From positions 124,001-188,000 of the forward strand of contig NZ_VUJW01000003.1 in NCBI RefSeq assembly GCF_008373765.1: a stretch of DNA of 64,000 nucleotides, read 5' to 3'. Below are positions 44,939 through 58,863 of this stretch, in pieces (the first letter of the stretch is position 1; every line of letters starts with the position of its first letter). This DNA is from Nocardioides antri. Lineage in GTDB: Bacteria > Actinomycetota > Actinomycetes > Propionibacteriales > Nocardioidaceae. The translations under genes and the position numbers were made by a program. A model generated the notes under the pieces. That model did no database searches. It worked only from the letters and a program-made list of their open reading frames with translations, and was not told the origin of the DNA.

Positions 44939-46806
44939 CGCATCTTCAGTGTGTAGCGACGGGTCACGCTGCTGACGGTCCCGCCACACGAGGTGAACGT
45001 GAACCGGGCCCGCACCCGGAGCTCCCCGTTGCGTCGTAGCTGTCTCTTCGCGGCACGGGTCGGTTCCAGGGTCATGCTGGTCCTGATCCGGTCCGAGCCG
45101 CTCACCTCGCGCACTGCCCGCTTGATCCAGCGGCGCTCACCGGCCGGGGCGAGCACGAGCGTCCCGGCACCGTCGACGACGACCCGGACCCGCAGCGTGC
45201 CGGTGGTGGTGTTGGCGTCACCCCGGGAGGCGACGGCGAAATCACCGCCGGTGTTGATGTCCCTGACCAGGGCCGTGCCGGCTTCGGTGCCGTCCGAGCG
45301 CCACAGCTCCTCACCATGGGTGCCGTCGTCGGCGGCGAAGAATAGCTCGTCGTCGGACTCGACCAGGGTGTTCGGACTGCGGCCCTCGGTGTCGCGTCCG
45401 ATGTCCTCGACCAGGGAGGTGCCCGCCTCGGTGCCGTCGGAACGCCAGAGCTCCCGCCCGTGCACGCCGTCGCGGGCGGTGAAGAACAACGCGCCTCCGG
45501 CCTCGGTCAGCTGCGAGGGGTAGCCGGGGTACTCGCCGGGCCGGATGTCCTTGACCAGTACGGTGCCGGCCTCCGTGCCGTCCGATCGCCACAGCTCCTG
45601 GCCGTGGGCGCCGTCGGCGGCGGCGAAGAACAACGTGTCGCCCACAGGCTCCAGGTCGCTGAGGCCGTAGTACTCGTCGTCGGACGGGAGGTCCTTGACC
45701 AGGACCGTGCCCGCCTCCGTGCCGTCGGAGGTCCACAGGTCACGGCCATGGGTGCCGTCGTCGGCGGCGAAGAACACCGTGTCACCCAGCGCCACCATCG
45801 CCTCGGGGTCGCTGGACCGCGCGCCGGGGTAGACGTCCTTGACCAGGGTCGTCCCGGCTGCCGTGCCGTCCGAGGTCCACAGCTCCCGGCCGTGGACACC
45901 GTCCCTGGTCCGGAAGAACAGGACGTCGCCGACGCCGACCAGCCGGCCGGAGCTGCTGCTGTAGGAGCCCGGGCGGATGTCCTTGACCAGGACGGTCCCC
46001 GCCGTGGTGCCGTCGGAGCGCCACAGCTCGTCACCGTGGGTCCCGTCGTCGGCGGTGAAGAACAGCGTGTCACCGACCGCCGTCAGGTTCGACGGGCCGT
46101 AGTCGTAGTAGCCGCCGTCGTCGCCCGGCCGGATGTTCTTGACCAGGACGGTGCCGCCCGGCGTCCCGTCGGACTTCCACAGCTCCTCGCCGTGGACGCC
46201 GTCGTCCGCGGTGAAGAACAGCGTGTCACCGACCGCGGTCAGGCTCGAGAGACCGCCGTCCTCGTCGTACCCACCGTCGTCGGAGGGCTCGAACCGCTTG
46301 ACCAGGACGGTGCCGGCCTTGGTGCCGTCCGAGTGCCACAGCTCGTCGCCGCCCCCACCCTCGACCGTGAAGAACAGCGCGCCGTTGACACCGACCATGC
46401 TGCTTCCGTCGTAGTGGTACTCGTAGTCGCCGTCGCCGCCGGACCCGAGGTGCTTGAGCCGCACGGTCCCGTCCGCGGTGCCGTCGGACCGCCACAGGCC
46501 GGTGCCGCGGGTGTCGGAGGCGGTGAAGAACAGTGTCCCGTCGACGTCGGTCAGGCTGTTCGGCGAACTGCCGGGGGTCGTCGCCCCGTCGCAGTGGACG
46601 AGCGAGGAACCCGCGACCTCCGACGTCGGGGCGGTCGCGGACGGCGCTGCCGCAGCGGTCCCGGTGCCGGCCAGGGTCACCGCCGCCGCGGCAGCGGTCG
46701 CCGCTCGGCGCGCTTGGGCCGCACGAGCCCGGCGCCGCAGCGTCTTGGCGCGGGCGACCCGCGACCGCAGTGCCTTCTCCCGCTCGGACCGCTGTCGTCG
46801 ACTCAT
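44935..46806 (-). CDS. Secreted ELWxxDGT-repeat protein
   Basis: A 623-residue surface or secreted protein. The signal region is unusual: a 34-residue strongly basic N-terminus (MSRRQRSEREKALRSRVARA and on) before the Ala-rich hydrophobic core. Nine ELWxxDGT units follow (GLWRSDGT, ELWHSDGT, ELWKSDGT, ELWRSDGT, ELWTSDGT, DLWTSDGT, then three ELWRSDGT), each about 45-50 residues apart, preceded by strands such as TLFFTADDGVHG. A C-terminal Ig-like domain (GTLRVRVVVDGAGTLVLAP) ends at LKMR. AGGAGG stands before the ATG at 46806. It probably forms a beta-propeller or solenoid exposed on the cell. Confidence 0.88.
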   Translation of the reverse strand: MSRRQRSEREKALRSRVARAKTLRRRARAAQARRAATAAAAAVTLAGTGTAAAAPSATAPTSEVAGSSLVHCDGATTPGSSPNSLTDVDGTLFFTASDTRGTGLWRSDGTADGTVRLKHLGSGGDGDYEYHYDGSSMVGVNGALFFTVEGGGGDELWHSDGTKAGTVLVKRFEPSDDGGYDEDGGLSSLTAVGDTLFFTADDGVHGEELWKSDGTPGGTVLVKNIRPGDDGGYYDYGPSNLTAVGDTLFFTADDGTHGDELWRSDGTTAGTVLVKDIRPGSYSSSSGRLVGVGDVLFFRTRDGVHGRELWTSDGTAAGTTLVKDVYPGARSSDPEAMVALGDTVFFAADDGTHGRDLWTSDGTEAGTVLVKDLPSDDEYYGLSDLEPVGDTLFFAAADGAHGQELWRSDGTEAGTVLVKDIRPGEYPGYPSQLTEAGGALFFTARDGVHGRELWRSDGTEAGTSLVEDIGRDTEGRSPNTLVESDDELFFAADDGTHGEELWRSDGTEAGTALVRDINTGGDFAVASRGDANTTTGTLRVRVVVDGAGTLVLAPAGERRWIKRAVREVSGSDRIRTSMTLEPTRAAKRQLRRNGELRVRARFTFTSCGGTVSSVTRRYTLKMR

Positions 46807-46911
46807 CCCGGACCTCCTTGGTCGGCCCGCAGACCGAGCCCTCGCCGATCCGAAGTATGCACGCCACACGGGCGTTCGTCAGGCAGTCGCGCGATTGCCG
46901 TCAGAACCGGT

Positions 46912-47136
46912 TCACGCCTTGGTGGCGCGCAACGCCTTCCAGCCCAGCCGGCCGAGGAGCGCCGCGATCAGGAAGTTCACGACGATGAGCACGGTGTGGG
47001 CGACCCAGTAGCCGGTGGAGCGGTCCTCCCCCGCGTCGTAAGCCGACCAGAGGTTCGCCGCGAAGTTACCGAACGTGAGCACGTTCCAAGCCGCGACGGC
47101 GAGGAGCAGGATCGCGTGCCTGCGCTCGAGCCTCAT
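46912..47136 (-). CDS. SCO4848-family small membrane protein
   Basis: A 74-residue protein with two membrane helices (AILLLAVAAWNVLTFGNFA and HTVLIVVNFLIAALLG), a central soluble loop (SAYDAGEDRSTGYWVA) and a basic C-terminus. Length and pattern fit the SCO4848 family of Streptomyces, small membrane proteins near YihY and trpS genes. Its ATG overlaps the yihY stop (ATGA). Function unknown. Confidence 0.8.
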   Translation of the reverse strand: MRLERRHAILLLAVAAWNVLTFGNFAANLWSAYDAGEDRSTGYWVAHTVLIVVNFLIAALLGRLGWKALRATKA

Positions 47137-48206
47137 CGAGGCTCCTTCTTCCTGAGTACGGCGACGAGGGCGAGCGTGACGGCACTGCCGGCCGCGAACG
47201 GGGCGGCCCAGCGCGCCGCCGTGCCTTCCTCGGCCTCGCGATCGGCCGCGAGGCGCTCCCGCCACGGCAGCGACGGTGACGACGGACCCTGGACGGGTGG
47301 AGCGCCGACCGGCCGGAGCGCCCGCGACGCCGGGTGGACGTAGGCCCACGAGGCGGCGTACATGACCACCCGGGAGAAGTAGTAGATCCACACGACGAGG
47401 ATCAGGGCGATGCCGAAGGCCTGGAACGCCGGTGAGTTGGCGGTCGACTGCAGGAGGAGCTGCGAGACCTGCTTGAGCACCTCGAAGCCGAGGGCGCCGA
47501 GGATCGCGCCGGACCAGAGTGCGCGGCGTGGCAGCCCGGGATCGGCCAGGATCCTGAAGAGGGCGAAGAAGAGCAGGGCGTTGGCGGCAAACCCGATGAC
47601 GACGGCGACGAGCCCGAGCAGCCAGCCGAGCTCGGAGTCGAGACCGATCCAGTCGAGGATGTGCTCGGACAGGCCGCGGACGACGCCGGAGACGCCGACG
47701 CTCACGACGAGGACGACGCCGAGCATGGCCAGAGCGATGACGTCGCGGGCCTTGCCGACGAAGAAGTTGGGCTGCTCGCGCTCCGGCAGCTCGAACATGA
47801 CGATCAGCGCGTCCCGCATGCTCGAGAGCCAGCCCAGCCCGGAGTAGAGCACCACGACCAGACCGACCGACAGGATCCCCGGCGCAGACTCGCGGATGTC
47901 GGTGAGCGAGATCTCGCCCTCGCCCTCACCGACGAGTCCCGGCAGCACCGAGTTGACGGCGTCGACGAGGTCGCTCTCCGCGCCGTCGTAGACCCGCGCG
48001 ACGAACCCGATGACCGCGAACGCCAGGGCGAGGATCGGGAAGAACGAGATGAAGGCGAAGTAGGTCACCGCCCCGGCCTGGATGTTGCCCTTGACCTCGC
48101 TGTAGTGCTCGACCGTCCGCACCAGCTGGTCGAGCAGCGGCCGTCGTTCGCGCGCGTCCGCGAGCCGCCGCTTGATCCTGTCCACCATCGCCGGCACCGA
48201 GATCAC
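47133..48206 (-). CDS. YihY/BrkB-family membrane protein
   Basis: A 357-residue inner-membrane protein with six predicted helices. The first cluster is GAVTYFAFISFFPILALAFA (about residue 43), the last LILVVWIYYFSRVVMYAASW (about 270). The family was once annotated as ribonuclease BN but has no known nuclease activity; roles in envelope or transport are proposed. The GTG at 48206 is the annotated-type start; the ATG at 48188 is possible. The C-terminus is a soluble Arg/Ala-rich tail with a final hydrophobic segment (AAPFAAGSAVTLALVAVL). It is 10 bp downstream of the 2H phosphoesterase gene. Confidence 0.88.
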   Translation of the reverse strand: MISVPAMVDRIKRRLADARERRPLLDQLVRTVEHYSEVKGNIQAGAVTYFAFISFFPILALAFAVIGFVARVYDGAESDLVDAVNSVLPGLVGEGEGEISLTDIRESAPGILSVGLVVVLYSGLGWLSSMRDALIVMFELPEREQPNFFVGKARDVIALAMLGVVLVVSVGVSGVVRGLSEHILDWIGLDSELGWLLGLVAVVIGFAANALLFFALFRILADPGLPRRALWSGAILGALGFEVLKQVSQLLLQSTANSPAFQAFGIALILVVWIYYFSRVVMYAASWAYVHPASRALRPVGAPPVQGPSSPSLPWRERLAADREAEEGTAARWAAPFAAGSAVTLALVAVLRKKEPR

Positions 48207-48216
48207 CCTGCCTGTG

Positions 48217-48738
48217 TCAGATTCCGATTGCCTCGAGCGGGAACGAGCGGCTCGACTGCCAGCCGAGGTCGCCCTCGTGAACGTACAGGTGGAACTCGCC
48301 GACGTCGAAGGCGCAGTCGAAGCCGGCCAGCTCGTCGAACGCCCGGTCGAGCTCCGCGTCGCCCAGGTGGTGGGCCACCGTCACGTGCGGGTGGTAGGGG
48401 AAGTGCAGGTCGAGGGCGAGCGGACCGTCGCGTACGTCGTCCGCGAGCTGCTCGCACTGGGAGATCCCCTCCGCGAGCGCGATGAACACGACCGGCGACA
48501 CGGGCCGGAAGGTGCCGGTCCCGCGCAGGTGCACGCGGAAGCGCTCGTGGCGGTGGGCGACCCGGTCGAGGTGGGCCTCGATGTCGTCGACGAGGCTGTC
48601 GTCGACGTCCAGCGGCGGGATCAGCGTGATGTGGCTCGGGACACCGGATGCCGTGGGGTCGCCGATGGCCGTCCGGTAGTCCTGGAGCTCGGTGGCCCAG
48701 GGCTCGGGGATCGCGATCGCGACGCCGATGGTCGGCAC
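48217..48738 (-). CDS. 2H phosphoesterase (2'-5' RNA ligase family) protein
   Basis: A 173-residue protein with the two HxT/S motifs of 2H phosphoesterases: SHITLIPP (about 35) and PHVTVAHH (about 117). Members act on cyclic or 2',5'-linked phosphodiesters in RNA or nucleotide metabolites. It begins MPTIGVAIAIPEPWATEL, with no export signal, so it acts in the cytoplasm. It lies 4 bp after trpS. The natural substrate cannot be predicted; a role in tRNA processing is suggested only by the neighbour. Confidence 0.88.
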   Translation of the reverse strand: MPTIGVAIAIPEPWATELQDYRTAIGDPTASGVPSHITLIPPLDVDDSLVDDIEAHLDRVAHRHERFRVHLRGTGTFRPVSPVVFIALAEGISQCEQLADDVRDGPLALDLHFPYHPHVTVAHHLGDAELDRAFDELAGFDCAFDVGEFHLYVHEGDLGWQSSRSFPLEAIGI

Positions 48739-48742
48739 GCCG

Positions 48743-51131
<2,389 letters not shown>

Positions 51132-51445
51132 CGGGCAGGCGTCATCGGCGTCGGGGTCACGACAGGGCGCAACGGTCGCCGGGGGACGGGCATTCCGAGG
51201 GATCCGTCACGATGTGCAATGTGACAGACGCAACGACCGATGTCGATGTCGCGCGGCGGCGGCGGCCGGCGCGGCGGTGGTGCGCGCGGCGTACGACGGC
51301 ACGCACGCCCGGCGCGCGAAGACCGGGCTCGACTTCGTCACGGTAGGCGTTCGCCGCGGCCAGTTCCTACCACCGTCGGATGCGGTCGCAGGGACTCGTC
51401 TGCGACGGTTGCGGGACAGCACCAGCACCGAGCCGGGAGGCCCGC
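51132..51445. other. Intergenic region between MFS and hydrolase genes
   Basis: This 314-base divergent region has no intact gene. It contains the inositol-monophosphatase-like remnant at 51212-51342 and the ribosome binding site (CGGGAGG, 51434-51440) for the hydrolase gene. I see no confident promoter for either side. Confidence 0.5.
51212..51342 (+). pseudogene. N-terminal remnant of an inositol monophosphatase-like gene
   Basis: From the ATG at 51212 the frame reads MCNVTDATTDVDVAR. A -1-type frame change within a CGG run (51254-51270) then gives AAAAAGAAVVRAAYDGTHAR followed by RAKTGLDFVT, matching the N-terminal region of inositol monophosphatase family proteins (Ala-rich helix, then KxxxDFVT/ATxxD). 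Homology is lost after DFVT at about 51342. This suggests a truncated, frameshifted gene start. The call rests on short similarity. Confidence 0.4.
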
Positions 51446-52297
51446 ATGCCCACGATCGAGCTGCCCCACGCAACGCTGAGCTATCGCGTCGCCGGACCGG
51501 ACACGTCGTCGGCTCCTCCGGTCGTCCTCATCCATCCGATCCTCACCGACGGCTCGCTCTGGGCACCGGTGGCGGAGCGGCTCGCGGCGCGCGGCATCCG
51601 GTCCTACGCGCCGGACTGGCCGCTGGGCTCGCACCGGATCCCTCTCCCGGCTGACGCCGACCAGTCGCCACGCGGGGTGGCGCGGCTCGTGCTCGACTTC
51701 CTCGAAGCAGCCGACCTCACCGACGTCACGCTCGTCGGCAACGACACCGGCGGTGCGATCTGCCAGTTCGCCATCGATCCCGGCTCCGGCCTCGACTCCT
51801 CCCGCGTCGGCCGGGTCGTCCTGGCCAACTGCGACGCGTTCGACCAGTTCCCGCCGGCGCCGTTCACCCTGATCTTCCCGCTCCTGCGCAACGAGTGGCG
51901 CGCGAAGGTGCTCGCCGGCCAGCTGCGCCTGCGGCCGCTGCGCCAGTCGTGGCTCGGCTTCGGCCTGCTCGCGAAGAACCTCCCGGCCGACCTCACCCGC
52001 GCGTGGATCGAGCCGGTCCGCACCGACGCAGGCGTACGACGCGACGCCGTGCGGCTCCTCCGCAACCTCAGGCCGGCCGAGCTGCTGGACGTCTCCACCC
52101 GGTTGGCGGACGTGAAGATCCCGGTCTCGGTGGTGTGGGGCATGGCCGACCGCGCGTTCCGCCCGTCGCTTGGCCGGCGCCTGCACGCCGCGTTCGCGGA
52201 TGCAGCCTTCGTCCCGGTGCCCGGCGCCCGAACCCTGCTCGCCCTCGACGCCCCCGACGAGCTGACCGACGAGATCGTCGCCATCGCCGGCCGTTGA
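51446..52297 (+). CDS. Alpha/beta hydrolase with Asp nucleophile motif
   Basis: A 283-residue hydrolase of the alpha/beta fold. VVLIHPILTDGSLWAPVAER (oxyanion HP) and the elbow LVGNDTGGAICQFA show an Asp nucleophile, as in haloalkane dehalogenases and epoxide hydrolases. VSVVWGMADRAFRPS supplies the acid. Where the catalytic His is expected the sequence reads VPGARTLLALDAPDEL, with Arg-Thr. It may be a divergent or inactive enzyme. The ATG at 51446 has CGGGAGG upstream. It is the first of three co-directional genes. Confidence 0.85.
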   Translation: MPTIELPHATLSYRVAGPDTSSAPPVVLIHPILTDGSLWAPVAERLAARGIRSYAPDWPLGSHRIPLPADADQSPRGVARLVLDFLEAADLTDVTLVGNDTGGAICQFAIDPGSGLDSSRVGRVVLANCDAFDQFPPAPFTLIFPLLRNEWRAKVLAGQLRLRPLRQSWLGFGLLAKNLPADLTRAWIEPVRTDAGVRRDAVRLLRNLRPAELLDVSTRLADVKIPVSVVWGMADRAFRPSLGRRLHAAFADAAFVPVPGARTLLALDAPDELTDEIVAIAGR

Positions 52298-52320
52298 GCC
52301 TGCCCTGGTAGGAAAGCGGG

Positions 52321-52958
52321 GTGGACTACCCCGACCAGCTGCGTCCGTCCGGCACTCCTCCGTTCTGGAGCCGGGGCGAGCACATCACCTGGACCTACGG
52401 CCTGCCGGGCCGGCCGTCCTGGGTCTATCCGATGACCGTGGTGCAGGACGACGCCGACGCGCTGGTCACCTGGCTGACCGTCGGCACTCTGGGCCGGCTG
52501 CAGATCCGCGCCGACGGACGGGAGCTGCGGGCGGACAGGAGCGACGTCTTCACCGCGCCGCGCAAGGAGGTCGTGCGCCCGTTCTCCGCCCACCACACAC
52601 TGCGCATCCACCAGCCCGGTCGGCAGTGGTCGACCCTGCTGTTCTTCAAGGGTGACTCCGGAGAGTTCGTGGGCTGGTACGCCAACATCGAGGAGGCGCA
52701 CGTCCGCGACGCCCACGGGACCTACTCCCGCGACCACGTGCTGGACGTGTGGATCGAGCCGGACCGGACGTTCTGGCGCAAGGACGAGGACGAGCTCGAG
52801 CTGGCCGTCGAGCAGGGGCGCTACACAGCCGAGGAGGCTGCGGCCATCACGGCCGTCGCCGACGAGATCGAGGGCGTCATCCGCGCCTGGGGTCCGCCGT
52901 TCTGCGACGGCTGGGAGACGTTCCGGCCCGACCCGGACTGGCCGGTCCCGGTGCTGCC

Positions 52959-52962
<4 letters not shown>
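52321..52962 (+). CDS. DUF402 (FomD/SCO4828-like) protein
   Basis: A 213-residue DUF402 protein. The N-terminal beta-barrel contains TWTYGLPGRPSWVYPMTVV; the C-terminal signature is GWYANIEEAHVRDAHGTYSR then LDVWIEPDRTFWRKDEDELE, with acidic metal-ligand residues. DUF402 proteins such as FomD and SC4828 hydrolyse nucleoside diphosphates or their conjugates with divalent metals. The GTG at 52321 starts VDYPDQLRPSG. It overlaps the following methyltransferase gene by GTGA. Confidence 0.9.
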
Positions 52963-55808
<2,846 letters not shown>

Positions 55809-55942
55809 ATATCGGACGCGCTCGAGCGCGACGCCTGCGGGCCGTGCCAGCCTCGCATCCCGGGTAACGACCGGCAAGATCGCTACTCTTCTGCCGTACC
55901 TGGCGGGTTCCGGGAGCCGACCGAAGGAGAGTGCTCTAAGCC

Positions 55943-56977
55943 ATGACCGAGCAGATGACCGCGGAGACCGCTCCGCCCACCCTCGCCCAGAAGCTCGCAG
56001 CGGAAGTGGTCGGCACTGCGGTGCTGGTCATCATCGGCTGCGGCGCGGCCTACGCGACCGGCGCCGACGTCGTCGCCACCGGCCTCGCCTTCGGCATCAC
56101 GATCGTGATGATGGCCTACGCCTTCGGTCGCATCTCCGGCGGACACTTCAACCCCGCCGTCAGCGTCGGCGCTGCCCTGGCCGGCCGGATCTCCTGGAAG
56201 GACACCGGCCTCTACGCCGCGGCCCAGGTGGTCGGAGCCCTCATCGGGGGCGTGGTCCTGATGCTGATCGTCCTCACCGGCGACGTCGGGGGCTGGGAGT
56301 TCGGCGACCCGCTCGCGAGCAACGGCTGGGGCGACTCCGGCAACATCGAGCTCGTCGGCGCGCTGCTCCTCGAGATCGTGCTGACCTTCATCTTCGTGAT
56401 GGTGATCGTCGGCGTGACCGACGACCGCAACGACACCGTGGCCTTCGCCCCGCTCGCGATCGGTCTCGCCCTCGCCGCCGTCCACTTCGTCGGCATCAAC
56501 CTGACCGGCACCTCGGTGAACCCGGCCCGGTCCATCGGTGTCGCCTGGTTCTCCGGCAGCGACGCGCTGATCGCGCTGTGGGTCTTCATCGTGGCGCCGC
56601 TCATCGGCGGCGCGGCCGCCGGCTTCCTCTACCCCCTCGTGTTCGGCCGCAGCGGCGCGCCCGTGCCGGGCTCCGGCCTCCCGGCCGGCGCCGCCACGCC
56701 GGTGGGCGCGGTGCCCGGCCTCGGCGCCCCGGACGCGTTCCAGCAGCAGTGGAACCAGCAGAGCGGCGGCTACGCCGCCCCGCAGCAGGGTGGCGGCTAC
56801 GCCGCGCCCCAGGCGCAGCCGGCGGAGCAGCCGATCATCCAGGACGGCTGGCAGTGGGACCCGGCGGCCCAGCAGTGGATCCCGGCCCAGCAGCCCCCGG
56901 CACCACAGGCGGACGAGCCTGGCGGCTGGGCCCCGCCGCCGGGCGAGCACACCGTCGTCCGGCCCCCGGACGCCTGA
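55943..56977 (+). CDS. Aquaporin (MIP family) with long low-complexity C-terminal tail
   Basis: A 344-residue MIP-family channel. The membrane domain (about 1-245) has both NPA boxes, GHFNPAVSVG (about 70) and TSVNPARSIGVAWF (about 193), and six membrane helices. The selectivity-filter Arg is in NPAR. A tail of about 100 residues follows, rich in Gly, Pro, Gln and Ala (YAAPQQGGGYAAPQ), with a Trp-rich element DGWQWDPAAQQWIP. Such tails are rare in bacterial aquaporins. It conducts water or small solutes; the tail function is unknown. The start is the ATG at 55943. Confidence 0.9.
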   Translation: MTEQMTAETAPPTLAQKLAAEVVGTAVLVIIGCGAAYATGADVVATGLAFGITIVMMAYAFGRISGGHFNPAVSVGAALAGRISWKDTGLYAAAQVVGALIGGVVLMLIVLTGDVGGWEFGDPLASNGWGDSGNIELVGALLLEIVLTFIFVMVIVGVTDDRNDTVAFAPLAIGLALAAVHFVGINLTGTSVNPARSIGVAWFSGSDALIALWVFIVAPLIGGAAAGFLYPLVFGRSGAPVPGSGLPAGAATPVGAVPGLGAPDAFQQQWNQQSGGYAAPQQGGGYAAPQAQPAEQPIIQDGWQWDPAAQQWIPAQQPPAPQADEPGGWAPPPGEHTVVRPPDA

Positions 56978-56986
56978 CCCGACCGG

Positions 56987-57676
56987 TCAACCCTCGAAGG
57001 CGACGAGCGCGAGCTCGTCGCCTTCGTCGTCCGTCACGACCCGCACGAGCCCGATGTCGCGCGCAAAGAGCCGGCGCTCGACGACGCCGGGCGCGAGCGG
57101 GCTGGTCACCTCGGTCTCCAGCAGATCGGTGAGGTCGCCGTACGGCACCGAGGCGGAGCCGTCGAGGCTGACGACCTGTGCGGAGTCCTCGGCCACCCCG
57201 GCGAGGTACTCCGTCCGGTAGCCGTCGCCGATCCGGGGCCGCGCCGGCATGGCCAGCCCGGCCTCGGCGCCGCCGACCCCTGCCTCCCACACGCCGTCCT
57301 CGCCCAGGGACCAGACGTTGCCGTCCTCGTCCTGGGCGAACCAGGTGGTGCGGTCCTCGACCTCTCGTCCCTGCACGTCGGTGACGGTGGTTCGGACGAC
57401 CGTCGCGGTCACGCCCTGGATCTCGCGGTGGTCGTCGAGCACGGTGACGACGCTCCGCGCGCCGGCCTCGGACCCTTGGTAGACCCACTCGTTCCCGGGG
57501 GCCAGGGGCAGCCAGGGGTTGTCGATCTCGTCGACGAAGTCGGCGGCGTCGAGGGACGGACTGGGGATGACCAGCTCGTCGACCCCGGTCGGCGGGCTCG
57601 GCGCCGACGCGCTGCCGCAGCCGCCGAGGAGGGCGACGCCCAGGACCGCCGCCATCAGCCGCGCGCGTCTCGACAT
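56987..57676 (-). CDS. Lipoprotein of unknown function
   Basis: A 229-residue predicted lipoprotein: [20 protein letters not shown] with lipobox LGGC, a short Ser/Pro linker, then a beta-rich domain with [20 protein letters not shown] and [20 protein letters not shown]. This pattern resembles actinobacterial secreted proteins of unknown function that carry the NPWxPLxPG motif. It ends [14 protein letters not shown], where a strong hairpin lies in the coding DNA. It converges on the aquaporin gene with 9 bp between stops. Confidence 0.8.
   Translation of the reverse strand: MSRRARLMAAVLGVALLGGCGSASAPSPPTGVDELVIPSPSLDAADFVDEIDNPWLPLAPGNEWVYQGSEAGARSVVTVLDDHREIQGVTATVVRTTVTDVQGREVEDRTTWFAQDEDGNVWSLGEDGVWEAGVGGAEAGLAMPARPRIGDGYRTEYLAGVAEDSAQVVSLDGSASVPYGDLTDLLETEVTSPLAPGVVERRLFARDIGLVRVVTDDEGDELALVAFEG
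56995..57026. terminator. Perfect hairpin at the 3' end of the lipoprotein gene
   Basis: CGAAGGCGACGAGC (56995-57008) pairs perfectly with GCTCGTCGCCTTCG (57013-57026) around a GCGA tetraloop (GNRA type). It lies within the last codons of the lipoprotein gene, just past the aquaporin stop, so it probably ends aquaporin transcription and possibly both. No T-run follows. Confidence 0.55.
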
Positions 57677-57795
57677 GGCGCCGAGTCTCGCACCCGCGCC
57701 CGCGTGCTCCGGCAGGTGGTGGCGCTGCTAGTTTCGCTGCATCGTCTGACTCGGCTCAAGCTGGGGGCCGAGTCGCACCCATCGAAGGAGTACCC

Positions 57796-58782
57796 GTGAG
57801 CGACACGCCTCTGAAGGTCGCCGTCACCGGCGCAGCCGGCCAGATCGGCTACAGCCTGCTGTTCCGCATCGCCAGCGGCGCCATCGCCGGCGACCGTCCC
57901 GTCGAGCTCCGCCTGCTCGAGATCGAGCCGGCCCTGAAGGCGCTCGAGGGCGTCGTCATGGAGCTCGACGACTGTGCGTTCCCGAACCTCACCGGCATCG
58001 AGATCGGTGCCGACCCGGAGAAGATCTTCGACGGCGTCAACCTCGCCCTCCTCGTCGGCGCGCGCCCGCGCGGCCCGGGCATGGAGCGCGGCGACCTGCT
58101 CTCGGCGAACGGCGCGATCTTCACCGCCCAGGGCAAGGCGCTCAACAAGGTGGCCGCCGACGACGTCCGCGTCGGTGTCACCGGCAACCCGGCCAACACC
58201 AACGCCCTCATCGCGCTCAAGAACGCCCCCGACATCCCGGCCGAGCGGTTCTCCGCGCTCACCCGCCTCGACCACAACCGGGCGATCTCCCAGCTGGCCA
58301 CCAAGACCGGGGCCGCCGTCACCGAGATCAAGAAGATGACGATCTGGGGCAACCACTCGGCCACCCAGTACCCCGACGTCTTCCACGCCGAGATCGGTGG
58401 CAAGAACGCCGCCGAGGTCGTCAACGACGACGCCTGGATCGCCGACTACTTCATCCCGACCGTCGCCAAGCGCGGTGCGGCGATCATCGACGCGCGGGGC
58501 GCCTCCTCGGCCGCCTCCGCCGCGTCGGCGACCTGCGACGCCGCCCGCGACTGGCTGAACGGCACGCCCGAGGGCGACTGGGTGTCGATGGCCGTCGTCT
58601 CCGACGGGTCGTACGGCGTACCCGAGGGCCTGGTCTCGTCCTTCCCTGTCACGACCTCCGGTGGCAACTGGGAGATCGTCCAGGGCCTCGAGATCGACGA
58701 GTTCTCCCGCGGCAAGATCGACGCCTCGGCCGCGGAGCTCGCCGACGAGCGCCAGGCGGTCACCGAGCTGGGCCTCATCTGA
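57796..58782 (+). CDS. mdh: Malate dehydrogenase
   Basis: A 328-residue NAD-dependent malate dehydrogenase (LDH-like type, cytosolic branch). Motifs: [19 protein letters not shown] (dinucleotide fold), [20 protein letters not shown] (substrate-binding loop with Arg), [14 protein letters not shown], and catalytic [12 protein letters not shown]. It oxidises malate to oxaloacetate in the TCA cycle. The GTG at 57796 follows GAAGGAG at ideal spacing. It is monocistronic and faces the folD-cluster genes. Confidence 0.96.
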   Translation: MSDTPLKVAVTGAAGQIGYSLLFRIASGAIAGDRPVELRLLEIEPALKALEGVVMELDDCAFPNLTGIEIGADPEKIFDGVNLALLVGARPRGPGMERGDLLSANGAIFTAQGKALNKVAADDVRVGVTGNPANTNALIALKNAPDIPAERFSALTRLDHNRAISQLATKTGAAVTEIKKMTIWGNHSATQYPDVFHAEIGGKNAAEVVNDDAWIADYFIPTVAKRGAAIIDARGASSAASAASATCDAARDWLNGTPEGDWVSMAVVSDGSYGVPEGLVSSFPVTTSGGNWEIVQGLEIDEFSRGKIDASAAELADERQAVTELGLI

Positions 58783-58792
58783 TCCACCCTGC

Positions 58793-58830
58793 GCGCGAGT
58801 CGGCTCATCTCACGATGGGCCGGCTCGCGC
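58793..58830 (+). terminator. Terminator-like hairpin after mdh
   Basis: GCGCGAGTCGGCTCATC (58793-58809) pairs with GATGGGCCGGCTCGCGC (58814-58830) with two wobble positions and the loop TCAC, followed by TGCTGTTCGG. It lies 11 bp after the mdh stop, between convergent genes. Confidence 0.65.
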
Positions 58831-58863
58831 TGCTGTTCGGGGGTCGGCCGCGCCGACTCGCGG

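Noticed and set aside
45285..46510. A tandem DNA repeat that might be a CRISPR or satellite
   Set aside because: The periodicity is about 135-150 bp and follows the ELWxxDGT protein units; copies differ at third positions, so it is a coding repeat.
51240..51479. A + strand open frame starting MSMSRGGGGRRGGG
   Set aside because: Low-complexity Gly/Arg reading of a CGG run with no RBS; another register there matches the inositol monophosphatase remnant better.
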